Positions 1-5,825 of a DNA stretch of 7,999 nucleotides are shown here, piece by piece (positions within the stretch are counted from its first letter, which is position 1; every line of letters starts with the position of its first letter). A model generated the notes under the pieces. It searched no databases, was not told the DNA's origin, and was given only the letters and a program-made list of their open reading frames with translations. This stretch comes from CAG-791 sp963657295. Its GTDB lineage: Bacteria > Bacillota > Clostridia > Lachnospirales > Lachnospiraceae. The DNA lies in NCBI GenBank assembly GCA_963657295.1, contig CAVKMX010000106.1, positions 1-7,999 of the forward strand, in the 5' to 3' direction. A program made the translations under genes and the position numbers.

Positions 1-1534
1 TGGTGCCGTGCTTCAGCTCACCGGCCGCATAGGCCTCCGAATGAATGTAGCTGATTTCCTTGAGCTTCAGCGAACCCTCCAGCGAGATGGCATAATCGAT
101 GCCGCGGCCGATGAAGAAGATGTCCCTCGCATTGCTGCGTTTGGCGGCGAACCACTGAATTCTCTCCTTATCGTCCAGGGCCTTTTCAATTTTATCCGGA
201 AGCGCCTGAATTTCCTCGGTACACTGTGCCTTCCGGCTCTCGTCGATCGCACCTCTGGCTGCCGCCAGCTCTACGGCAAAGGCATATCCGGCCACCAGCT
301 GCGTGCTGTAGGCCTTGGTCGTTGCCACGGCAATCTCCGGTCCTGCCATGGTGTAGAACACATAGTCCGCTTCCCGGGCAATGGAGGAGCCCACGACATT
401 GACAATGGCCATGGTCTTCATGCCGTTCTCCCTGGCAAGACGGAGTGCTGCCAGCGAATCCGCTGTCTCACCGGACTGACTGATGATGATGGCAAGGCTC
501 CCCGGCAGGATCAGGGGATTCCGGTAGCGGAACTCCGATGCCAGCTCCACGCGGACCTGCACGCGGGCCAGATCCTCGATGACGTACTGGATGGCAACGC
601 CCACATGATAGGCAGAGCCGCAGCCGATGATGTACACCTGCTGCAGACCGGCCAGCTCCTCTCTGGTCACGCCGACCTTGCTCAGATCCAGCTGACCATC
701 CTCGCCGACCACCGAGCGGATGGTATCGCGGACCGCCTTGGGCTGCTCGTGAATTTCCTTCAGCATGAAATGCGGGTAGCCGCCCTTCTCAGCCGCCGCC
801 GCATCCATCTCGACATGCACCGGCTCCTTCTTAATCTCCTCCTGGTCGATGTTGTAGAAGGTTGCCTTGTCCTCCTCCAGCACGCCGACCTCCATATTGT
901 CGATGTAGTACACATCCCTTGTATATTTCAGAATCGCCGGCACATCCGATGCCAGGAAGGTCTCCCCCTTGCCGACACCGACAATCATCGGCGCATCCTT
1001 TCTCGCCACGAAGATCTTCCCGGGATAATCCCGGAGCATGATGGCCAGCGCGTAGGTGCCGCGCACGCGCATCATCGCGTGCGTAATGGCATGAACCGGT
1101 CCGAGGTTGTATTTCTTCATGTAGTAATCGACCAGATTCAGCGCGATCTCGGTGTCTGTATCGGAATAAAAATGATACCCGCGGCACAGAAGCTTGTTCT
1201 TGACATCCAGATAGTTCTCAATGATGCCGTTGTGCACACCCACCACCGAGCCGTCATTGCTCACATGCGGATGCGCATTGTTCTCGCTGGGCTCTCCGTG
1301 CGTTGCCCACCGGGTATGTCCGATGCCGCAGCAGCCCTCCATGGACAGGCCGTTGTTGGTCTTCTCCGCAAGAGCCTTCAGTCTGCCCTTTGCCTTGACA
1401 ATTTCAAAATTTCCCTCCGCGGTGCGCACGGCCATACCGGCCGAATCATATCCACGGTATTCCAGCTTGGATAAGCCATCCAGGAGGATGGGTGCTGCCT
1501 GCTTTCTTCCAACGTATCCTACGATTCCGCACAT
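1..1534 (-). CDS. glmS: Glutamine--fructose-6-phosphate aminotransferase (isomerizing), C-terminus cut by window edge
   Basis: GlmS converts fructose-6-phosphate and glutamine to glucosamine-6-phosphate and glutamate, the first step to UDP-GlcNAc, in the cytoplasm. The protein opens MCGIVGYVG, where Cys2 is the N-terminal nucleophile of class-II glutamine amidotransferases once Met is removed. The glutaminase signatures YRGYDSAGM (about 27-35) and HTRWATHGEPSENNAHPH (about 73-90) follow. The first sugar-isomerase (SIS) domain shows IIGCGSAYHVG and ISQSGETADS. The second SIS domain begins at FFIGRGIDYAISLEGSLKLKE and is cut just after GELKHG. About 511 codons are visible against a usual ~600-610, so roughly 100 C-terminal residues lie outside. 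The ATG start is fixed by the required Cys2 and by GGAGAG lying 6 nt upstream. The stop of the preceding glycosyltransferase is only 15 bp away, so the two genes are probably co-transcribed. No frameshift is seen. Identification is secure. Confidence 0.97.
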   Translation of the reverse strand, partial: MCGIVGYVGRKQAAPILLDGLSKLEYRGYDSAGMAVRTAEGNFEIVKAKGRLKALAEKTNNGLSMEGCCGIGHTRWATHGEPSENNAHPHVSNDGSVVGVHNGIIENYLDVKNKLLCRGYHFYSDTDTEIALNLVDYYMKKYNLGPVHAITHAMMRVRGTYALAIMLRDYPGKIFVARKDAPMIVGVGKGETFLASDVPAILKYTRDVYYIDNMEVGVLEEDKATFYNIDQEEIKKEPVHVEMDAAAAEKGGYPHFMLKEIHEQPKAVRDTIRSVVGEDGQLDLSKVGVTREELAGLQQVYIIGCGSAYHVGVAIQYVIEDLARVQVRVELASEFRYRNPLILPGSLAIIISQSGETADSLAALRLARENGMKTMAIVNVVGSSIAREADYVFYTMAGPEIAVATTKAYSTQLVAGYAFAVELAAARGAIDESRKAQCTEEIQALPDKIEKALDDKERIQWFAAKRSNARDIFFIGRGIDYAISLEGSLKLKEISYIHSEAYAAGELKHGT

Positions 1535-1549
1535 AATATCTCTCCGCTC

Positions 1550-2527
1550 TTATTCCCTGCTCTGTTTTCCCTGCGACCAATAAACCTGATTGTCCGTGCA
1601 CCGCTTCACCAGCCACTCCGGCAGCCTTTCATACCTTCTGCCCAGACGGAAGCCTGTCAGCCGCGCCGCACACCTCAGAAGAAAGCCGGGGATCTCTCCC
1701 GTCTTTCCCTCCTGCCGCAGCTGTGCTGCGACAGCCCTTACATAGCGGAAGCCCTCCTTCTCCGAGGTCAGGCCCCCGAAAACATCCGGATTCTGCGCCT
1801 GGGAAACACCGAGATCAAAATTACGGTGAAACTGCTGCCGTGCAGTGTATGTATGCGAGTGGAATACCCTCGCCTCTGCCGCGTAGCAGATCCGGTTCCC
1901 CGCCTGCAGCGCATGGCAGGCATAAATCATATCCTCATTGAAAATGGCTCTCTTCGGAAATCCTCCCAGCAACAGCCACAAATCAAGCCGATACAGAGCA
2001 CATACGTCCGAGCAGAAAAAGGTCTTGATCCCCAGTCTTTCCCGGTCCTCCCAGGATTTCGTGCAGGACTCCGCCGGATAATTAAAGGACCGAGACAAAA
2101 CCTCCTCCGGCCTGGCCCCCGGATTCGGAATCTGCCTGGCATAGCTGACCGCCGCTCTCCCGTCTCTTTCCAGGGGGCGCAGCAGCTCTTCCAGGAGGTG
2201 CTCATCCGCCGGCAGCGCATCCTGTGTCATGGTCAGTACGAAGTCCGCACCGCTGCATTCACGAAAGCCCTCTGCTCTGGTCGCGGCGTGATCAAAGGCC
2301 GCCGCCTCGATGTGGCGAATCCGAAGCCCCGGATATTCCGCGCGCAGCTCATCCAGGCTCATCCCCTCCTGCGCAAGGAAATGCCGGAAGCCTTCCTCCC
2401 CGGTGTTGATGATCCGTATGCAGCGGACCGGCACCGTCTGCCTCTGCAGCATCCTCAATATCTCAGCCAGCCGCTTTCCCGGATGATAGGCCGGGATCAC
2501 GACATCCACAATCTTCTCTCTGCTCAT
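1550..2527 (-). CDS. GT2 glycosyltransferase, rhamnosyltransferase-like
   Basis: Predicted cytoplasmic or membrane-associated inverting glycosyltransferase that adds a sugar from a nucleotide donor to a lipid-linked glycan. The 325-residue protein starts with the GT-A nucleotide-binding strand VDVVIPAYHPG (7-17). It carries FDHAATRAEGF (78-88), then the metal/donor motif TQDA (101-104) in place of a classical DxD, as is usual in rhamnosyltransferase-type GT2 enzymes. FNEDMIYA (196-203) supplies the ED catalytic-base pair and HSH sits at 223-225. No membrane segment is obvious. The length is typical for the subfamily. The ATG is the only reasonable start: the upstream in-frame sequence has no other start codon before a TGA, and the next Met is at residue 26, after the first strand. 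The Shine-Dalgarno sequence is poor (GGCGG directly abutting ATG) although an extended -10 box lies just upstream. glmS follows after 15 bp. Rhamnose as donor is a guess from subfamily resemblance. Confidence 0.9.
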   Translation of the reverse strand: MSREKIVDVVIPAYHPGKRLAEILRMLQRQTVPVRCIRIINTGEEGFRHFLAQEGMSLDELRAEYPGLRIRHIEAAAFDHAATRAEGFRECSGADFVLTMTQDALPADEHLLEELLRPLERDGRAAVSYARQIPNPGARPEEVLSRSFNYPAESCTKSWEDRERLGIKTFFCSDVCALYRLDLWLLLGGFPKRAIFNEDMIYACHALQAGNRICYAAEARVFHSHTYTARQQFHRNFDLGVSQAQNPDVFGGLTSEKEGFRYVRAVAAQLRQEGKTGEIPGFLLRCAARLTGFRLGRRYERLPEWLVKRCTDNQVYWSQGKQSRE

Positions 2528-2534
2528 CCGCCAT

Positions 2535-2563
2535 AGTATAGCATAAACCGTTCCGGTTCACAC
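2535..2563 (-). promoter_or_regulatory. Extended -10 promoter for the GT2-glmS pair
   Basis: On the minus strand TGCTATACT forms an extended -10 element (TGn followed by TATACT at 2540-2535, 5 of 6 to consensus). The -35 region, 16-17 bp upstream around 2557-2563, is weak, which extended -10 promoters tolerate. Only 7 nt separate the -10 box from the ATG at 2527, so the transcript would begin at or next to the start codon. The location, in a 172-bp gap after the LCP gene and its candidate terminator, fits a separate GT2-glmS transcript. Confidence 0.5.
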
Positions 2564-2577
2564 ACCGATCGGTATGT
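2560..2577. promoter_or_regulatory. Candidate operator palindrome overlapping the -35 region
   Basis: An 18-bp inverted repeat (ACA, one mismatched pair, then the perfect decamer ACCGATCGGT, closing with TGT) is symmetric at all but one base pair. It overlaps the -35 position of the extended -10 promoter at 2535-2540, a typical place for a repressor site. The core is nearly repeated 40 bp away as ACCGATCGGC at 2604-2613, in the loop of the neighbouring hairpin. No regulator is identified, and the site could be chance or part of a secondary structure. Confidence 0.3.
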
Positions 2578-2593
2578 CGGGAGGCTGCGCACA

Positions 2594-2623
2594 AAGGGGG
2601 AGAACCGATCGGCTCTCCCCCTT
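2594..2623 (-). terminator. Candidate terminator hairpin downstream of the LCP gene
   Basis: A perfect 10-bp stem (AAGGGGGAGA paired with TCTCCCCCTT) encloses a 10-nt loop that is itself palindromic (CCGATCGG). It lies 77 bp past the LCP stop codon and before the next promoter, where a terminator is expected. The tail on the minus strand after the stem is short (the stem's own TT plus one more T, then GTG), so termination may be incomplete and allow read-through into the GT2-glmS pair. Confidence 0.5.
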
Positions 2624-2699
2624 GAGTTCTGTCTGATTCCGCGCCGCCGTCCGCCTGCGGGTGGAAGGCACTGCAGTGCAGAATTCTCTGTATCTCTGT

Positions 2700-4223
2700 T
2701 TATGTGTGGTCCGCGTCGGTCATCTCCTCCGCCACCGCGTCCTTGGTCATTTCGGAAATGTGCCGGCTGTATTCCTCTACGGTGGAGGATGTGTCGTAGC
2801 TGCTGTCGTCGAACAGGAACTGGTGCAGCCACTTGACGTTGTCCGTCAGATCTCTGGGAATGACGCAGTCTCCCAGCGCACCGCCGAGGTTCGCCTGAAT
2901 ACGGTTGTCCTCCTGCGGGAAGCCGTTCTGCATGGAATCAATGCTGTCCTCAGCCTGCACGTTGTAATTGGCAATGGCCTGCACATCATTGATCAGAGCG
3001 CTGACGCTGTAGGAGGTGTAAATCTCTCCCGAAACCTTGTTGACGATCTCCGTCAGCTGTGCCACATTCGCACTCTTTGCCTTATCCATCACGGCATACA
3101 GCACTGCTCTCTGCCGCGCCGCACGCTTATAATCCCATCCTCTCGTATACCGGATTCGGCAATATGCCGTCGCCTGCAGACCGTTGAGCGTCTGCGTTCC
3201 GGCCTTCGTCACCTCGGTATATCCGCTCTTGCCAAGCTCCTTGGCCATTGTGGACTGGTAATTGTTCAGGTGCGAAATCTCATCCTCGGTCACATCGATG
3301 GTAATGCCGCCCAGCGCATCAACCACGTCCGTCAGACCGCCGAAGCCGACCGTGATGAAATCCGTGATGTTCATGTCCAGATTCTGGTTCAGCATGTTGA
3401 TGGCCTGCTCCGCTCCGCCCTGGGAGTAGGCCGCATTGCACTTCGTATAAGTCCCGTCGCCGATGTTCAGCAGGGTATCGCGGTACACGGAAACCAGCTT
3501 CACATCCCCGGTGTCCTCATTGATGGAGCAGATCATGATGGAATCACTCCGCGTATTCTGGTCCAGCTGACCCTGCGTGGAGTCCACACCGAAGAAAGCG
3601 ATGTTGCGGTATCCCTTCATGGCGCCGGTCTCGGTATCCTCGATTACCTCCTCCGACATGTTGTTCACAATTTCCTCTGTGGGAAGATTCACCTTCTCGA
3701 CCTTGCCCAGGCTGTTGATGACATACCAGCCGATGAGGACACACAGGAGAACCGCCACCTCCGCAACGATCACGGCAATGCGTATCTTCCTGCGCTTTCC
3801 GCCGTTCTCCTTTCTCTTCCCGCCGCTGCGGGCCTTTCCGCCGCCTGTCCTGCTGCGGCCCGCACTGCGCCGTTCCCGGCGATCATAGCCGCTCTCGTAA
3901 TCCTCCGCGTAATCCCCGCGGTAACCGTCATCGTAGCGGTCATCGTACTCCTCTGCATAACCGTCATCGTAACGGCTCTCGTAGGAGTCCTCGTACTCTT
4001 CGCTGTAGCCGTCGTCATAGGATCCGGACCGCCGGTCATCATAGCCGTCATCGTACTCCTCCGCATAGCGGTCGTCGTACCCGTCTGCATATCCGTCATC
4101 GTAACGGCTCTCGTAGGAGTCCTCGTACTCTTCGCCGTAGCCGTCGTCATAGGATCCGGACCGCTGATCCCCGTACCCGTCGTCATAGCGGTCATCGTAA
4201 TCCTCATATCCTCTTCTGGACAT
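2700..4223 (-). CDS. LCP (LytR-CpsA-Psr) family glycopolymer ligase with tyrosine-repeat N-terminal tail
   Basis: LCP proteins transfer undecaprenyl-pyrophosphate-linked glycopolymers (teichoic acid, capsule, wall polysaccharide) onto peptidoglycan on the outer face of the membrane. The protein has 507 residues. Residues 1-113 are an acidic tail with Tyr at nearly every fourth position. Residues 115-148 are a basic linker rich in R, K and G. One membrane helix spans about 149-169, with the remainder outside. The LCP domain runs from about 205 to 375 and shows IAFFGVDS (208-215), NTRSDSIMI (223-231, with the Arg and Asp that bind polyprenyl phosphate), SVYRDT (245-250), TDVVDALGGI (298-307) and RIRYTRGWDYKRAARQR (356-372); the key residues are present. 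The C-terminus to 507 is low in recognisable motifs. The ATG start is supported by GGGGGAG 4 nt upstream. Family members normally have a short cytoplasmic part, so the ~145-residue one here is unusual. The family call is secure; the polymer is not known. Confidence 0.94.
   Translation of the reverse strand: MSRRGYEDYDDRYDDGYGDQRSGSYDDGYGEEYEDSYESRYDDGYADGYDDRYAEEYDDGYDDRRSGSYDDGYSEEYEDSYESRYDDGYAEEYDDRYDDGYRGDYAEDYESGYDRRERRSAGRSRTGGGKARSGGKRKENGGKRRKIRIAVIVAEVAVLLCVLIGWYVINSLGKVEKVNLPTEEIVNNMSEEVIEDTETGAMKGYRNIAFFGVDSTQGQLDQNTRSDSIMICSINEDTGDVKLVSVYRDTLLNIGDGTYTKCNAAYSQGGAEQAINMLNQNLDMNITDFITVGFGGLTDVVDALGGITIDVTEDEISHLNNYQSTMAKELGKSGYTEVTKAGTQTLNGLQATAYCRIRYTRGWDYKRAARQRAVLYAVMDKAKSANVAQLTEIVNKVSGEIYTSYSVSALINDVQAIANYNVQAEDSIDSMQNGFPQEDNRIQANLGGALGDCVIPRDLTDNVKWLHQFLFDDSSYDTSSTVEEYSRHISEMTKDAVAEEMTDADHT
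3961..4032 (-). repeat. Left copy of a 72-bp near-identical duplication (period 132 bp)
   Basis: This block matches 4093-4164 at every base except one (T at 4004 against C at 4136). It encodes the stretch running from RSGSYDDGY through SYESRYDDGY at about residues 65-88. The 132-bp offset equals eleven 12-bp units or 44 residues, so a larger block inside the tetrapeptide repeat was duplicated recently. Confidence 0.9.
4093..4164 (-). repeat. Right copy of the 72-bp near-identical duplication
   Basis: Partner of 3961-4032, differing at a single base and lying 132 bp away. It encodes about residues 21-44 of the LCP protein. The match continues weakly to about 4084 with one further mismatch. 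Confidence 0.9.
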
Positions 4224-4333
4224 TCCACTCCCCCATCTGCCAACCTGCCGCCCCCGCCGTTCCGGGCACCGCCGATCTGTTCCTAACCGTCTGCTCTGTA
4301 AAACGCTTTTTTCTCAGGACAACTGTACTAGAC

Positions 4334-4362
4334 AGGATACTACACTTCCCTCACCAGAACAA
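4334..4362 (-). promoter_or_regulatory. Weak possible promoter upstream of the LCP gene
   Basis: On the minus strand TTGTTC (4362-4357) and TATCCT (4339-4334) are separated by 17 bp, matching consensus at 3 of 6 and 4 of 6 positions. They lie in the 153-bp gap (4224-4376) between the sugar transferase stop and the LCP start. That gap holds no convincing terminator and no ORF of its own, so the LCP gene could equally be expressed by read-through. Confidence 0.2.
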
Positions 4363-4376
4363 CACCATCTTGTACC

Positions 4377-5801
4377 TCAATATGCGTTCTTGTTCACAAA
4401 TCCCTTGAACACCGTCAGGAACAGAATGCGCAGGTCGAATCCGAAGCTCCAGTTCTCAATATAGTAAATGTCGTGCTCAATCCGTCTGCGGATGGAGGTG
4501 TCCCCCCGGTATCCGTTGATCTGTGCCCAGCCCGTAATCCCGGGGCGCACCTGGTGCTTGACCATATACCTGGGGATCTCCTCCCGGAATTTCTCCACGA
4601 ACTGGGGCCTCTCGGGTCTGGGGCCCACAAGACTCATTTTCCCGGTGAGCACATTGAAGAACTGCGGCATTTCGTCGATGCTGGTGCGCCGCAGGAAGCT
4701 GCCGAACGGGGTCACTCTGTCATCTCCGCGTGTGGTCCATCCGGATTTCTCCTCCTCCGCGGACTGCACCCGCATCGTGCGGAACTTATACATGGTAAAC
4801 GGCTTGGAATGAAGGCCGATCCGAGTCTGCCTGTATATCACGGGTCCCTTGCTGGTCAGCTTCGTGCCGACGACCGCAAAGAGCATCACCGGCGAGAACA
4901 GGAGAATGCAGAAGACGGCGCCTGCAATGTCCATGCCGCGCTTTAAGACGGCATTCCAGGTGTTGGTCAGCGGCACATACCGGATGTTGATCACCGGCAG
5001 TCCCATAAGGTCCTCAGTGTAGGGTCTGGAGGGAAACAGGGAGCCGTAATCCGGAATGAATTTGGTATGGACGCCGGACCTCTCACACTGATCCACAATG
5101 TGCTCCAGGCTGTGATAATCCTCCAGCGGGAGCGTAATGGCGATCTCGTCCATTTTGTTCTCCGGCAGGATGATCTCCAGATTCCCGAGCGTTCCCAGGA
5201 CCTTTACTCCCCGGTAGACCGTCCCTCTCGGCACATGGTCATCCAGTATGCCGTGCACCACATAGCCCCATTGCGGATTGGCACTGATGCGGTCCAGATA
5301 GGACTCCGCCGCCCTGGAATAACCGACCAGAATGACGTGTTTGAGATTGTTGCCGCGCCTGCGGATATAGTAGAGAAAGCGGCGCACCGCCAGCCGGTAG
5401 AAAAAGGTCAGCGCCGTATTGATCAGGTAGAAGAGCAGGATCAGGCTTCTCGAGAAATCCACCATCCCGGTAACGCTGGTAGAGAGCAGGAAGAAGCTGA
5501 TCATCACCAGCCCGATGCCCACCGTGTTGGCCTTGATGATGCCGGCCAGCTCCGCGCCCGCCTTGGAGGAGCGCTTGGACGAATACAGGTTGTAGATGCC
5601 ATACAGAATCAGATATCCGGGCACAATAAAATACAGAGTCCTGAAATAGGTCTCTGCCGACAGTGCTGTGATCCCCGGCGTGTAATCCGCCCGCGGCGTG
5701 AGGAACTTGATCGCCCAGGCCGCAAGGAAGCTGACGATGGTCACCACTCCGTCCAGCACAATGTGCATTCGGTTGAAAAAGATCTGATTGTCCTTGATCA
5801 T
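4377..5801 (-). CDS. Polyprenyl-phosphate hexose-1-phosphate transferase (WcaJ/CpsE type, initiating)
   Basis: Integral membrane enzyme that transfers a hexose-1-phosphate from a nucleotide sugar to undecaprenyl phosphate, starting assembly of an exopolysaccharide or wall glycan. From the ATG it has 474 residues, the usual length for the large family members. Four N-terminal membrane segments lie at about 14-33, 53-72, 92-112 and 117-136. A CoA-binding-like Rossmann domain starts at HVILVGYSRAAESYL (155-169). A further hydrophobic segment (291-313) follows KRGMD and leads into the catalytic domain: YRQTRIGL (323-330), YKFRTMR (338-344), SIDEMPQ (374-380, the DE pair), SLVGPRPERP (390-399), VRPGITGWAQINGYRGD (418-434). 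I prefer ATG at 5801 because homologues I recall begin MIKxNQ; a TTG at 5813 would add four residues. Neither has a strong Shine-Dalgarno (GAGAA precedes the ATG). It lies 24 bp after the upstream GT2. Glucose or galactose is the likely substrate, but the sequence does not decide. Confidence 0.94.
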   Translation of the reverse strand: MIKDNQIFFNRMHIVLDGVVTIVSFLAAWAIKFLTPRADYTPGITALSAETYFRTLYFIVPGYLILYGIYNLYSSKRSSKAGAELAGIIKANTVGIGLVMISFFLLSTSVTGMVDFSRSLILLFYLINTALTFFYRLAVRRFLYYIRRRGNNLKHVILVGYSRAAESYLDRISANPQWGYVVHGILDDHVPRGTVYRGVKVLGTLGNLEIILPENKMDEIAITLPLEDYHSLEHIVDQCERSGVHTKFIPDYGSLFPSRPYTEDLMGLPVINIRYVPLTNTWNAVLKRGMDIAGAVFCILLFSPVMLFAVVGTKLTSKGPVIYRQTRIGLHSKPFTMYKFRTMRVQSAEEEKSGWTTRGDDRVTPFGSFLRRTSIDEMPQFFNVLTGKMSLVGPRPERPQFVEKFREEIPRYMVKHQVRPGITGWAQINGYRGDTSIRRRIEHDIYYIENWSFGFDLRILFLTVFKGFVNKNAY

Positions 5802-5825
5802 CTGTATTCTCAATGCGCCGGGAGC

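Larger units (their letters stand above)
3885..4199 (-). repeat. 12-bp (tetrapeptide xxxY) coding repeat in the LCP gene
   Basis: This stretch encodes LCP residues 9-113 as 12-bp units giving tetrapeptides such as DDGY, DDRY, AEEY and EDSY. Of the 27 positions 9, 13, 17 and so on to 113, 25 are Tyr and two (21 and 65) are Arg. Copy-number changes in whole 12-bp units would keep the frame, so the tail length could vary between strains. Confidence 0.9.

Noticed and set aside
8..1474. Long open frame (488 codons) on the plus strand
   Set aside because: It lies antisense to glmS, whose protein motifs are unmistakable; GC-rich codon use leaves the opposite strand open. The translation resembles no family I know.
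2668..2679. 12-bp palindrome GCACTGCAGTGC just after the LCP gene
   Set aside because: Short, with no U-tract and no promoter nearby; within chance for a few kilobases of sequence.
3770..4243. Alternative minus-strand frame of 157 codons with threonine/methionine-rich repeats
   Set aside because: A 12-bp repeat reads as a repeat in every frame. This one overlaps the LCP N-terminus, whose own frame continues into a conserved domain.
2661..4286. 541-codon open frame on the plus strand, with valine/isoleucine-rich repeats at its end
   Set aside because: Exact antisense of the LCP gene. The apparent hydrophobic repeats are the complement of the 12-bp Tyr/Asp repeat, not a real membrane protein.
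4301..4314. AAAACGCTTTTTT in the gap before the LCP gene, considered as a terminator
   Set aside because: Only a 4-bp A/T stem with a 3-nt loop, and the T-run is on the plus strand, where there is no gene to terminate.
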